From positions 558,001 to 622,000 of the forward strand of contig VUYT01000001.1 in assembly GCA_008802785.1 (NCBI GenBank): a stretch of DNA of 64,000 bases, in the 5' to 3' direction. A program made the translations under genes and the position numbers. Origin of the DNA: Symmetrospora coprosmae. Its lineage: Eukaryota > Basidiomycota > Cystobasidiomycetes > Symmetrosporaceae. Each line of letters starts with the position of its first letter. Position 1 is the first letter of the stretch. Under the pieces are notes generated by a model, which had not been told where the DNA came from, ran no database searches, and saw nothing but the letters and a program-made list of their open reading frames with translations. Positions 12,117-25,180 of this stretch are shown one piece after another.

Positions 12117-12452
12117 AACCTGTATCGTTGCATAGTTGCTTCAGCCCGTCTAGCCCGTCTCTTTCAACCATTCTCGCTTCCAGCTGGAGCGCCGCTGATG
12201 GCATGACGCGGTCTGCTAGGAGCGCGTCGCGACTGACGGCGCGGTGTCCCTCCAACCTGCACGACTTCCGCTTTCCGGCAGCCTGCCGGTGCCGAGAGTT
12301 CGGTCATGCCGGCGTTTGCGCTAATCGTGCTTCCCGTCTGAACAACACGACAGGTGGAGCGCGATAGCAGACAAAGCTGGATTAACCTCGTCAACCGTCC
12401 CTCCTGCTCGATCCTAGCCTGACCTTAGCACTCCTACCTCACGCCTTCGATC
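12117..12452. other. Intergenic region upstream of first GH5 gene
   Basis: These 336 bp separate two genes on the same strand. No open frame, RNA gene or repeat was recognised. The region presumably holds the 3' end of the upstream gene and the promoter of the GH5 gene. Confidence 0.4.
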
Positions 12453-13915
12453 ATGCACGTCGATAGCCCGTCGTCACTCGGGCGGGCTCCGCCTACGGAG
12501 TTCATCCAGCGCAGCGGTTCCAAGCTCTACGTGGGCGCCTGTTCCACCGCCGGCCATGATTTCAAGGCCGTCGGTCCGAACGTTTACTGGCTCGGGCTCG
12601 ACGAGAACATCGGTGACCCACCGGCAATCTCGTATCCTAGCCAGGAGCGCGTCGTAGTACGTCTAAATTCGCTGGAATCACATTCAGGACCGAGTCGGTC
12701 TGACGTGTGAGGACACGCCTGCCGCGCATACCGCGTCTACAGGAGATCATGGCCACAGCAGCAGCAATGGGCGCGACCGCAATCCGCGCGCACACACTGG
12801 GCATTTCCGTCGAGCACGCTCTCTCAGTGCAGCCGTCTCTAGGTGTTGTCAACGAGGAGGCTCTGCGCGTCGTCGACTTCGCCGTCTACGCCGCACGCGC
12901 GTGAGCTTATGCACGAAACTTGGTTGGCGAGGCGCCCGTTCCCCGGCTGATCTTGAAGCATATCGCAGATACGGCCTGCGCTTGATCATACCCCTCGTGG
13001 ACCAGTGGGACTACTACCACGGAGGCAGGCAGACCTTTTTGCGCTTTCGCAACCTGGCCACATGCGATCCGAGCGCCTTTTACGAGAACACAGATGTCAT
13101 CTCGGACTTCAGGGCCTATATCAGCGTCGTCGTGAATCGCGTCAATACGTATACGGGCATCGCAAACAGAGCAGAGCCGACCATCATGGCATGGGAGACG
13201 GGCAATGAGCTGAAAGCGCCGCCTTGCGGATGGACAGCGGAGATCTCGGCCTACTTGAAGCAGCTGGCGCCAAGGCAGCTCGTCGTGGACGGCGCGTATG
13301 GCGTGCAGCCTGACGCGCTCGACATCGACACGGTCGACATCTATTCAAACCATTACTACCCTCTCAATGCTGAAAAGATGCAGCGGGACGCAACTGCTGT
13401 CTTGGCCAGCGGCAAGGCCTTTTACGTCGGAGAGTTCGATTGGACAGATAAGCGCAGACCGCACAGCCACTTTGGACATGCTCTCAGTCTGCTCATCGGC
13501 GCACCCGCAATGTGGCTGGGCGTGCGCACATCGTCTTACCTTCCGGCGTGGTGCTGCCATCCATCCTCGCTGTCTGACTTCCTGCTCGCAGTAGAGAAGT
13601 CAGGAGCGATCGGTTCGGCATACTGGAGCCTCTTTGGAAGGGATGATGCTGGGTTGGGTTGGGTCGAGCATGTGAGTATCGGCGGTCACTTTCTGCCGTC
13701 GCGCGCACTGGACGGCTGACACAGCTGCGGAACAGTCTGATGGATTCACGCTCCACTACAGGAGGAAAGGCTCGGCGGAGCAGGCCTTGCTCCTCGCCAT
13801 ACATGCGCACAGATGGTCAAGGCGGGAGATGCCGTGCAAGATGGCGCATGTCGACGATCTACCTATCGTCGCTTGCCCGCAAAAATTGCTCGCTACCGGC
13901 GATAGTGGGCGCTAG
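12453..13915 (+). CDS. GH5 glycosidase (endo-mannanase-like), tandem copy 1
   Basis: Exons 12453-12656, 12743-12900, 12969-13671 and 13736-13915 give 414 residues with agreeing phases. The sequence follows a fungal GH5 family usually annotated as mannan endo-1,4-beta-mannosidase: VGPNVYWLGLDEN, QWDYYHGG, then TIMAWETGNEL with the presumed acid/base Glu near 201, SNHYYP, and YVGEFDWTD with the presumed nucleophile near 276. YWSLFGRDD marks the last barrel strand. Between the nucleophile and that strand there are about 35 extra residues, partly hydrophobic (LSLLIGAPAMWLGV). The usual CC pair after FGRDD is replaced. The model starts at an ATG directly before the conserved domain, so no signal peptide is visible; an upstream exon cannot be excluded. 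A close paralogue follows in tandem. Confidence 0.85.
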
Positions 13916-14263
13916 GAGCTTGGAGGGGCCGGAGTACAGTATGTGCTTGCACGAGCTTGCGAGCTTAGCCTCAAGGAGCGCTCTACGGAGAGAAGCGGAG
14001 CGTGCGGCGTTCGGGATCGCTTGAACCGCGTATTAGCCCCGGGATCGCGTCGGGCTTTGATGTACATCAGAGGTATGCGCCTATTCTGAACTGTATGTAC
14101 TCAATCGGACCAGTATGTATTATGAACCTGATCGCGAGCGCGATAGTCGACCTGTTTGAGCTTGACTGTTTGCGGAGCGGCCCAGCTCTTCAGCTGTCCA
14201 ACCGCATCTCGTTAACGTAGCAGTGACTTCATCGGCCGCTCTGCAAGGGCCAGCTATTCCGTC
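13916..14263. other. Spacer between the tandem GH5 genes
   Basis: These 348 bp lie between the stop of copy 1 and the proposed start of copy 2. No open frame of interest, transposon remnant or direct repeat flanking the duplication was recognised by eye. Confidence 0.4.
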
Positions 14264-16212
14264 ATGTCCAGGTGCGTTGCCTCGCAGGAGTTCCCAGAGA
14301 GATTGCCTCAGATGTCCGAGCGGCGCCGCGTTTCAATCGCAACCTCGGACCGTGCAGAGCTGTCGAGGCAGGCGACGCTATCGACCGTATCCGCATCCTA
14401 ACGCGTCCTCATGCCTCCGTACTTCGCAGCTGCGTCACCTTCCCATCCTCCGCCTTCACCGTCAATGGGCCCAGCTCGCTCGGTCGCACTCCGCCGACCG
14501 AATTCGTCACGCGCAATGGCACGAAGCTGTACGTAGGCGCCTCGACCGCGGCAGGGAACGAGTTCCGTGCGGTCGGACCCAACATCTACTGGCTTGGTCT
14601 GGACGAAAACATCGGAGAGCCGGGGACCATATCGTATCCGAGCCAAGGTCGCGTTCTAGTGCGTAGGGTGGCGGAAAGTCCGGTTAGCTCGACAAGGCTG
14701 ACGGGCCTAATACGCACGTCGCTCGGGACCTTAACAGGAGATCTTGGCTACAGCCGCCGCTATGGGAGCGACTGCGGTACGAGCCCACACTTTGGGCTCG
14801 TCGACGGGCACGCCACTCTCGGTCGAGCCATCGCTTGGCGTCTTCAACGAAAATGCCTTGAGAGTCATCGACTTCGCCATCTATGCGGCCCGAGCGTCAG
14901 TTCGCCTTGTCTGGGTTCATTCTCGGTGAAGACCGCGGCTGATACCGCCCACTTGCTCGCTCAGGTACGGCCTCCGCCTGATCATCCCGCTGGTAGATCA
15001 ATACGACTACTATCATGGCGGCAAGCTCTCGTTCCTGCGCTTCCGCAACCTCTCCACTACGGACGAGGGAGCATTCTACACGAACACAGACGTCATTTCA
15101 GACTATAAGCAGTACATCGGGACCCTAGTGAATCGCACGAACACATACTCTGGGCTGTCAAACAACGCAGAGCCGACGATCATGGCATGGGAGACGGGGA
15201 ACGAGCTCAAGGCGCCACCGCGAGCCTGGACAGCCGAGATATCAGCGTACCTGAAGCAGCTCGCGCCGAACCAGCTGGTAATCGATGGCGCCTACGGTGT
15301 GCAGCGGGACGCTCTAGACATTGACACCGTCGACATCTACTCTAATCACTACTACCCGCTGGTGAAGTCAAAGCTGCACGACGATACGCGCCTCGTACAC
15401 CGAGGCGGCAAAGCGTACTATGTTGGAGAGTTCGACTGGACGGACAAGTACAGCAAGTACGCCTACTTTGGCTGTCTCGTGCCTCTTATCTTTGTCATCA
15501 TTGCATTTTGCATACCGGCGAGATGGCTCCGCCTGCCCTGGACATTCCACCTGGCGCTCTGGTGCTTCCCGACGAGCCGGAAGGAGCAGCCTCTGTCGCC
15601 GAGCTTGCAGCCTGATCTATCCGGGGCAAGCTATGGACGCGCGTCTGCCTATTCGCCAATAGATGACGATATGGACGGCCTCGGTGACGGCGTCGACAAA
15701 TCCCGTATTGCCTTCCCGCCGCCATCACCACTAGCGGAACCATACCGCGGCCAGCAGCGGACGAGACGGCGTATAACTATCAAGAAATGGATGTTCGCGC
15801 TCTCGTTCCTCCTGTTGGTGCCCTTTGCAGCCCTCATCGCGCGCGAGGTCGGCCCGATATCGCTGCCACGCTTCCTGGGAGAGGTGGAGAGATCTGGAGC
15901 CGTAGGGTCGGCGTACTGGAGCCTATTCGGACGGGATGACAGCTGTTGTAGTTGGGTGCAGCATGTGAGTTCGTCTCTTCACACAATCTTACGCACAGAG
16001 CGCTATAGCTGACATCGGCATGCTATCAGAATGATGGCTTTACTTTGCATTATAGAGATCCGAAGACGCTCAGCCGGAGTTTTGATCTGACAAGACACGC
16101 TTACACATGGTCAGGACAGGCTGCTCAGTTCAGTCTCGAAAGAGATAGCGATTTGTCTGTTATAGCATGTCTGCAGTCCTCGTTATCGAACAGCACTGCT
16201 CAGGAAGGCTAG
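14264..16212 (+). CDS. GH5 glycosidase, tandem copy 2, with two-helix membrane insertion
   Basis: Exons 14475-14658, 14738-14895, 14965-15964 and 16030-16212 are well supported. A tentative 8-nt first exon at 14264-14271 (ATGTCCAG, donor GTGCGT) supplies an in-frame start and gives 510 residues. Intron positions match copy 1, and exon 14738-14895 has the same 158-nt length. The catalytic motifs are present: TIMAWETGNEL (Glu ~197) and YVGEFDWTD (Glu ~272), with the family's FGRDDSCCSWV. Between the nucleophile and the last barrel strand lies an insertion at residues ~278-417. It has two strong hydrophobic segments (~285-302, containing VPLIFVIIAFCIP; ~391-410, containing WMFALSFLLLVPFAAL), separated by a hydrophilic loop. 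The copy-1 start codon position is not ATG here, so the 5' end is uncertain. Confidence 0.8.
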
Positions 16213-17307
16213 TTAGAAGCGTAACCTGCGGGCTAAAGGCTATCTTGTCCGACGGCCCGCGCTATCGTCTGTGCGCATGCGAGTGTCCTCTCATAACCCT
16301 CGAGATACTGAAGCGTCCGCGTCCGCCTGTTCGGTGCCAGGCGGTTGTTCGCGCGCCAGGTGGCGGAGCGAGCGGGCCTTCGGTAGGTAAGGGTACAATG
16401 CCTCCCGGCGGTGTTGTGCTATGCACGTCCTCTATGTGACGCCAGTACGCGGTGGAAGTCTGGTAATTCACGTTCGGGCAGCGTAGATCGGGGCGTCGGC
16501 GATTGTAGTGCGGGCAACTGCGCGGTGGCCAAGACGATTGCCAACGTACGGTCAGCTCGCACGCTCTTCGCAGATCCGGCCTCCACCACATCATTCCGAG
16601 CCCACGGTCTCGCAAGCCAAGTCCCGGCTGCAGTGGGAGGCGCTGGAGCCACTTGCTCAGTCTGGGCAGAATCGATTCGGCCATTCACCATTCCGGGACC
16701 GTCGGTTTCCGGAGGCGGATTTGCGTACAGTGGCCTGCCTCCACTGTTCAAGCCGCCACGCATGGGCTGTCGCGTGTAGCGCACTTGGCGTTGGCCGCCT
16801 GTCGCTTTGTGTACGGAACCCCTAAATGGAGGAGGCATGGCGTCTTGCGAGCCAGATGAGGATCAGGGGAGGACGCGAAGAGTGAATATGTCAGTCTCAG
16901 CAGAGTAAACCAGAAGGGCGAAACATTAGCGATGATGCCTAAGCTAGGAGCTCGCCGTTGCTCAGAGGCGCTTGCAGGGCGGTTCTAAGATGGCTCCGGT
17001 CGACTCAAAGGGATCAAGCATTGCCTCGACTGTCAAGCTCCAGTCAGCTGTCGCGTCCGTCTACTCGAGGATCTGCGTATAACAACAAGCTGCTCTGCGG
17101 TCGCGCAAGTGCAGTTGGAGCAGGGTCGAGGTGCTCACCACCGACGAGGACGGCGGTGAACCGAGGACGGAGGTCGGTCATCGCCAAGCGTTGCGCATGA
17201 CGGAGGCAGACGGATGTTATGGCTCAGTCTGTCGACGCCCGCCTCTTGCACAGCCCCTGACTCTTGCCAACAGTATCGTTTCGTGACATCCACACGAGCA
17301 CGCATCG
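16213..17307. other. 1.1-kb interval without a convincing gene
   Basis: Frames of up to 140 codons exist on both strands, but none shows a recognisable domain or consistent splice structure. One minus-strand frame around 16430-16480 reads YWRHIEDVH, superficially like half of a C2H2 finger, but it lacks the paired cysteines. The right end must hold the promoter of the metacaspase gene. Confidence 0.4.
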
Positions 17308-19148
17308 ATGTCAGACTATGGTGGAGACGAGGGCGAAGCGTACGTGGAAGAGTACATCGAGGAGCAGGAGGAGCAGGAGCGAGAGCTGGAGGAGCGCGGC
17401 AATGCGTCAGACAGCGACAATTCGAGCTCTGGGTGCAGTTCGAGCGACAGCGACAGCGAGTCTGGTTCTAACGCCCCAAATGAGGAGGATGCTCTCGCAC
17501 CGCCCGTCGAGGACTCGCCATCTGGAGGGTCGTCCATGCTTCCCGGAGCAGCCATGATGGCCATGGGTGCGCTGTGCAGTCGAGGCGGCGGGTCGTCCTC
17601 GCAGCACGCAGCTCCAGCCGTGACGTCCTATGGCATACCAGCGGGCATTCAGCAGCAGAGGTATGGCTCCCAGCAACCCCTCCCGCAGCAGTACCAGCAA
17701 GGTCCGGTCCACTTCCAGCCCGAATACCCCGCCAACGCGCCTTTCCACTTTAAGTACTCGGAATGCAATGGTCGCCGGCGTGCTCTGCTTGTTGGCATCA
17801 ACTACGTCGGGCAGAAAGGAGAGCTTCGCGGGTGCTGGAACGATGTCGAGTGAGCCTCCAATGGTAGCTTGTCATTTGTGGCCTCAGGCGGAAGGGTACT
17901 GACCGATTGCGTGCGATGGATGCAGGAACGTCTCCGAGTTCCTGATGCAGCGATTCGGCTATCGCATCGAAGACATGGTCATCCTCCGCGACGACTCGAG
18001 CCTGGGACAGAGACAGCAGCCAACCAAGCAGAACATCCTCGAGGCCATGAGCTGGCTGGTGCAGGGCGCTGCGCCGAATGATTCGCTGTTCTTCCATTTC
18101 TCTGGTCACGGGTGGGCTGTTTCGCACTGCTCGACAATCATACCGGCTGACACGCGTGCCACACACGCGACCAGAGGCCAGACGAAGGATATCGATGGTG
18201 ACGTGAGCGGCCCTGGTATGCCGGTATGCTCGGATCGCGCTGATTTCCGATCTTGCGGTTCGCAGGAAGCTGACGGGACGGACGAGACCATCTATCCGAT
18301 CGACCACGAGGAAAATGGCTGCATCGTGGACGACCAGATGCACGACATCTTGGTATCGACGCTGCCCGAGGGTTGCCGTCTGACGGCCATCTTCGACTGT
18401 ACTGAAGCGGTCATTCTGCGATGATCACAGCAGCAGCACTTACTGACTGTCTGGCCTGCGGCCGTTCCTAGCCTGTCACTCGGGTTCGGCGCTCGACCTG
18501 CCCTACATGTACGACACGTCCGGCCAGACGAAGGAGCCGAATTTCGTCAAGGATGCCGGGACAGGCGCCATGCAGATTGTCAAGGCTTACAAGGATAAAT
18601 ACATCAGCTCCATGCTGACGGGCCTCAAGGGTCTCGGCAAGAAGTGGATGAATCGCGAGAAGGCTGACGCGGCTCACGAAAAGACCAGGCTCGAGAACAC
18701 AAGTCCGGCCGATGTTGTGCGTGCGAGCAATTGCTCGATGGTTCGCTTCATGCGTAGTGGCTGATGTCGAGATCACGTTGTAGATCATGTGGTCCGGCTG
18801 CAAGGATATCCAGGTAAGTCCGGCTTGAAGGGACCGTATGGGCTCCGATATAGCTGAGGGTGGGGACTCTGACAGACCTCGGCCGATGCGACCGAGGAGG
18901 GGGAAGCGACTGGCGCCATGAGCTACGCCTTGATTGCTGCCCTGACCAAGTAGTACGTGGTTTCTATTGCTCTCGACGTGGCGGAAGAAGAGCGCGACTG
19001 ATCCGTCTTGCTCGTCTGCAGTCCGCGCGAGAGCTATGTCCAGCTGCTCAACGTCATCAGGGACGAGCTGGAGGCGAGGGGATACAGCCAGAAGCCGCAG
19101 CTGAGCAGCTCGCACGAGATGGACATGTCGCTTCTGTACATCATGTGA
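17308..19148 (+). CDS. MCA1: Metacaspase (type I)
   Basis: Eight exons (17308-17849, 17926-18111, 18175-18202, 18266-18398, 18472-18716, 18784-18813, 18876-18952, 19022-19148) give 455 residues in phase. The ~165-residue prodomain is acidic, then Gln/Pro/Tyr-rich, as in fungal metacaspases. The p20 region shows [20 protein letters not shown]. The catalytic dyad is intact: His ~242 in FHFSGHGG and Cys ~298 in FDSCHSGS, whose codon lies just after an intron (18399-18471). The p10 region has [19 protein letters not shown] and ends [13 protein letters not shown], the normal family terminus. Metacaspases are Ca2+-dependent, Arg/Lys-specific cysteine proteases linked to protein-aggregate clearance and stress-induced cell death. 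Exons of 28 and 30 nt are notably small. Confidence 0.95.
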
Positions 19149-19437
19149 GCAGGGCGGTCAATCCGCATGCGGGGCTGGTGCTGGCTCCACGTTCTGCGGG
19201 GATGTAGGCAAGAGTCCGTCCGTCTGTCCATCTCTTCTCGATGTCCCGGACAGCGTCCGATATCCAGAAGAAGCGCCTTGTCGGGTCCATAGTGCGCTTG
19301 TCGTCTGGAAGATATTCCATGCGGAGCTGGCGGATGCCGACCTCGCGTCGAGACAGTGTCACGCGGAACTTGCTTGCACTTTTCTCCTCGACAATCCGCA
19401 CCACTTGCCTGTCCTGCACACAGACGGGGCCGCCATT

Positions 19438-20183
19438 ATGCCTTCCACCGCTGCACCGTCCGCCTTTCCTATCGTGAAGCAGAGCTCGCGGATCATCTCT
19501 GGCTTTCCGACCGAGGTGGGCGAGGGCGAGCTCGCGCAGCTCGAGCAGCTCGGACCATGGACGTGCGAGGACCATCTCACTGATTTCGAACGGTCGCCCA
19601 GATCCTGCTGCAGATCTTTGACGACAGGACGCTCATCTTGGTGACTCAGGGCAAAGTCGGACGGATGGTGAGCTGGGCCTTCAATGCTTCGCGGGACAGA
19701 GACGGCGGCCACAGCTGACGTCGACATCAACGGCGGACACCTCAGATTCAGGTTTCGCCTCCGAGCACCTCGACACGAAGACGGCAGCGCGACATGTACC
19801 GGGACGCGGAAGAGGACGATCAAGACGAGGAGTCTAGCCAACAGCACCAACCTGCGGGCTCGCTCTCGGACACCTTCCTCCCGCCGCCGGACCCGTCATC
19901 GGCCCTGTCGACGCTGTTCGGCTCGTCAAAGTCCGAGAGCATGAGCACGCTAGAGCAGCTCTATGCAAGTCAGATCACAGCCATCCTATTTGCATCGCCA
20001 GTCCCTCCCTCAACAGACACCGAGAACGAGAGCAAGGACGCACCGCCCGTCATTCTGCAGGGGAAGCCCGCTGTCGTGGCTCTAGGTCTCAAGCCGAGCT
20101 TCCTCGAGAGCGAAGGCATAGACGACACGAGGAGCAGGTTCAAGGAGGTTATGCAGCTCGTGGGAGAGGCGGTGAAGGCGTGA
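19438..20183 (+). CDS. Proteasome assembly chaperone 3 (PSMG3/PAC3-like)
   Basis: Exons 19438-19515, 19602-19667 and 19746-20183 (introns 86 and 78 nt) give 193 residues. The joined N-terminal part, SGFPTE then ILLQIFDDRTLILVTQ then GKVGRM, aligns by eye with PSMG3 (VPTQVV...ILVVVTQFGKMGTL). The C-terminal part has an acidic linker, a helical LEQLYASQITAILFA segment and PAVVALGLKP. PAC3 forms a heterodimer with PAC4 that guides alpha-ring assembly of the 20S proteasome. The human protein has 122 residues; the excess here is mostly the acidic linker. The gene starts 289 bp after the metacaspase stop on the same strand; that spacer shows nothing else. These proteins are fast-evolving, so the assignment rests on a short motif. 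Confidence 0.68.
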
Positions 20184-20849
20184 CGAACGCTGCTGGCAGA
20201 CCGTTGCGAAACGAAGTGGTGCATTGCGCGGGAGAGCAGGCCGGCCACACGGCGACGCCACTGTTTACAGCAACAACAACGGGACAGGTCTCCGCATGCA
20301 GGACCACGGAGCCCGACCAGGTAGCCTGAGCTGCCGATTCGAATGGCGGGAGAAGCTGGCTAGGCAGGGGTCGGGCGGTCATGGTCCCAGGCTGGTCTCG
20401 ACGGACGAGCCGGATGAGACGGACTGTGCGAAGGACGGATCCAGGTCGGACGAATCTTAACAGATATACCGATGCAACGTCTCATGACGCCGGCCTCCTT
20501 GACAGTCGTCGCTTCCGGGTCTTCGCGCGTCTCCTTCGGACACCAGCAAGTTGACGATGTGCCTCCACAATGCAAGGTGTTGCGAAGAAGAGATGGCATG
20601 GTTCGCAAGCTGCCTGGGTCGACGTGTAGCCAGAGGAGCTGTGTTGTGTGTCAGGGAGTGGACATCCCTCTTCCCTACCGGATGTCTACAGTCACGCACG
20701 CCGTTGCTAGCGGGATCATCCTTCCCGCTTGACCAGGGGCGAACGCGCTTGAAGGTGAGGCGCGGGGCTTGCATAGCTCTCACGATGAGCTCGTGTGACC
20801 TGAGGAACAGTTTCGAAGCGCTTTCCTGGTGGTCTGCCGGTGTCGCCCA
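20184..20849. other. Convergent intergenic region
   Basis: These 666 bp separate the stop of the PAC3-like gene from the stop of the minus-strand DUF3253 gene. Several overlapping frames of 70-110 codons were read on both strands without family resemblance or splice support. No repeat or RNA gene was seen. Confidence 0.4.
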
Positions 20850-21131
20850 TCATCCGGCCAACCTGCGCAAGCGTATGGGTCCCCTGACGTCTTCGAGCTT
20901 GGCGACATGGACAGCCTCGCCCTTCTGCGTGATCTCGAGCTCTCCTCCGCTCCTCATTGCCCATGCTGCCTCCCTGACTGCCTGCATGGCTGCTCGCCAG
21001 TCCTCGCAGCCGAGCACTGCCAGCTCTTCGGACGACAACGCGCGTGCGACCTCTGAAGGGCAGCACGTCTTGGGCGGTTCGCGGGTGGACAGCATGGCCG
21101 ATATCCTGGTCTGGAGCAGAGTGTTCTGCAT
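20850..21131 (-). CDS. DUF3253 small protein
   Basis: A single exon of 93 codons starts at the ATG at 21131-21129. The sequence fits DUF3253, a small winged-helix-like family: TCCPSEVARALS, then EDWRAAMQAVREAA, then LEITQKGEAV and RGPIRLRR at the end. The family is frequent in bacteria and also occurs in fungi; its function is unknown. The frame is open upstream to about 21377, overlapping the next gene's start, but the conserved domain needs only the portion from 21131. Its start lies 232 bp from the oppositely oriented PRP43 start. A short C-terminal extension by splicing cannot be excluded. Confidence 0.65.
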   Translation of the reverse strand: MQNTLLQTRISAMLSTREPPKTCCPSEVARALSSEELAVLGCEDWRAAMQAVREAAWAMRSGGELEITQKGEAVHVAKLEDVRGPIRLRRLAG

Positions 21132-21324
21132 GTCGGACAAATGAGACGCGGCGTGGGATGCGTCTGTCGAGAGGAGACAGAGTTGTCCAGTTCCAACCAG
21201 GAATTTCGGAGATTGTTGCTGCTGCTCTCTATCGCTGCTTGATCTTCTGCCTCTTGCCCATCGCCTCCGCCAGAGCAGAAGACCAGATAGCAGCAGCCTG
21301 CCAGCCCACCTAGAAGCGCGACAG

Positions 21325-21350
21325 GCATTGCATTGCATTGCATTACATTG
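21325..21350. repeat. GCATT pentanucleotide repeat upstream of PRP43
   Basis: Four GCATT units and one variant unit end 14 bp before the PRP43 start codon, so they would lie in its 5' leader. A similar (TGCAA)n array occurs at 60383-60402 in another divergent intergenic region. Confidence 0.85.
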
Positions 21351-21363
21351 CCAATTACACGCC

Positions 21364-24051
<2,688 letters not shown>

Positions 24052-24228
24052 ACGGTCGCGCGTAGAGGGTGGACCGTATTAGCAAGACTGTTATGCGATG
24101 TGTTGTACATCTAGGCACCGCTCCACCGACTCGCCCGGCGGTAACCTCCGTCTGAAGCACGAGACCATGTGCCTGCATCCGTGGACTGCTTCCCTGCTCA
24201 GATCAACGCCACGCACACCAATTGTACA

Positions 24229-25055
24229 ATGTCCAACCCGCCAGACGTCAGACAAGGCCCAAAGTCGGAGTCTGTCCAAGCGCTCAAGGAGGTCGCTGCT
24301 GCCCTCCTGCGGCAGGCGTGTCAGCTGCTCGAGCAGATCATTCACGGGCAGGATGACGGGCAAGGGTGGGGGCACCAAGGCTGCAGATACCGCACGCTGT
24401 GTCAAGAGGAGCGCATTGACCTGGATATGTGCACGTCGACAGGATCCTCACGTACGAGAGCACCCTCATCCCAGGCTCCACGATAGGGAAGCACTTACGC
24501 CACACGTTGGATCACTACCGTCTCCTCCTCGAGTCTGTGCCCCCGTCAAGCAGCATGGCAGGCCCGCTTGAGGTCAACTATGACACGCGCATGCGCCTCC
24601 TCGACATGGAGGGTGATCCCGCAGTCGCGCTGAGGAGCTTCGAGGAGGTCGAGAAGCTGCTCGACACGGCAGCGGATCGGTTCTCACTGGACAAGCCCGT
24701 CAAGCTTACCGCTCTCACCCCGCACCATCAGGAATTCGAGAGCAGCTTTGGACGAGAGGTACGCGCATGCGTCTCCTGCCACTCCAGGAGCCTCGGCTGC
24801 CAGGCTGATCCCCTCCATTTGCCCCTCACGAAATAGCTCTGGTTCGTCGCCCTGCACGCTATACATCACTATAGTCTGTTGCGCGTCATCGCCACAGGAG
24901 AGCTGCGCATGCGCCTGCCAGACAACTTTGGCGTTGCCCCATCCACGCTTGCCTTCCGGGAATACGCCAAGGCTACCTCCGGGCGCAGCAAGGAGGAAAA
25001 GCCCGAACAGGCAGCGAGGGGCGCTGAGCAGCTCGCCAGCAAGGTCAAGCTGTGA
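24229..25055 (+). CDS. DinB-like helical-bundle protein
   Basis: Exons 24229-24365, 24443-24758 and 24837-25055 give 223 residues, with introns of 77 and 78 nt in matching phase. The fold resembles DinB-type four-helix metalloproteins: a first helix with ALKEVAAALLRQACQLLEQI, then STIGKHLRHTLDHYRLLL carrying candidate metal-binding histidines, and LWFVALHAIHHYSLLRVIA with the HxxHH pattern of the last helix. The stretch LPDNFGVAPSTLAFREYAK is a conserved ending in related fungal and bacterial hypotheticals. Bacterial relatives include thiol transferases; no substrate can be named here. The gene starts 177 bp after PRP43 on the same strand and converges on the following gene. Confidence 0.62.
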
Positions 25056-25180
25056 TGTGCCGGCGATCCCTCCTGTATTCTGTTCCACTCTCGCAGTACC
25101 CACTGTAGCCATAGTAATCTTCATTTTTACTAATGAGGCGGGATCATGCTGCATTGCTCGATGATCTCTATGCTTCTAGA

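Noticed and set aside
16262-16684. Minus-strand frame with YWRHIEDVH resembling a C2H2 zinc finger
   Set aside because: The paired cysteines are missing, the possible splice at a GTACGT donor does not give consistent phase with the better-looking upstream frame, and no second finger exists.
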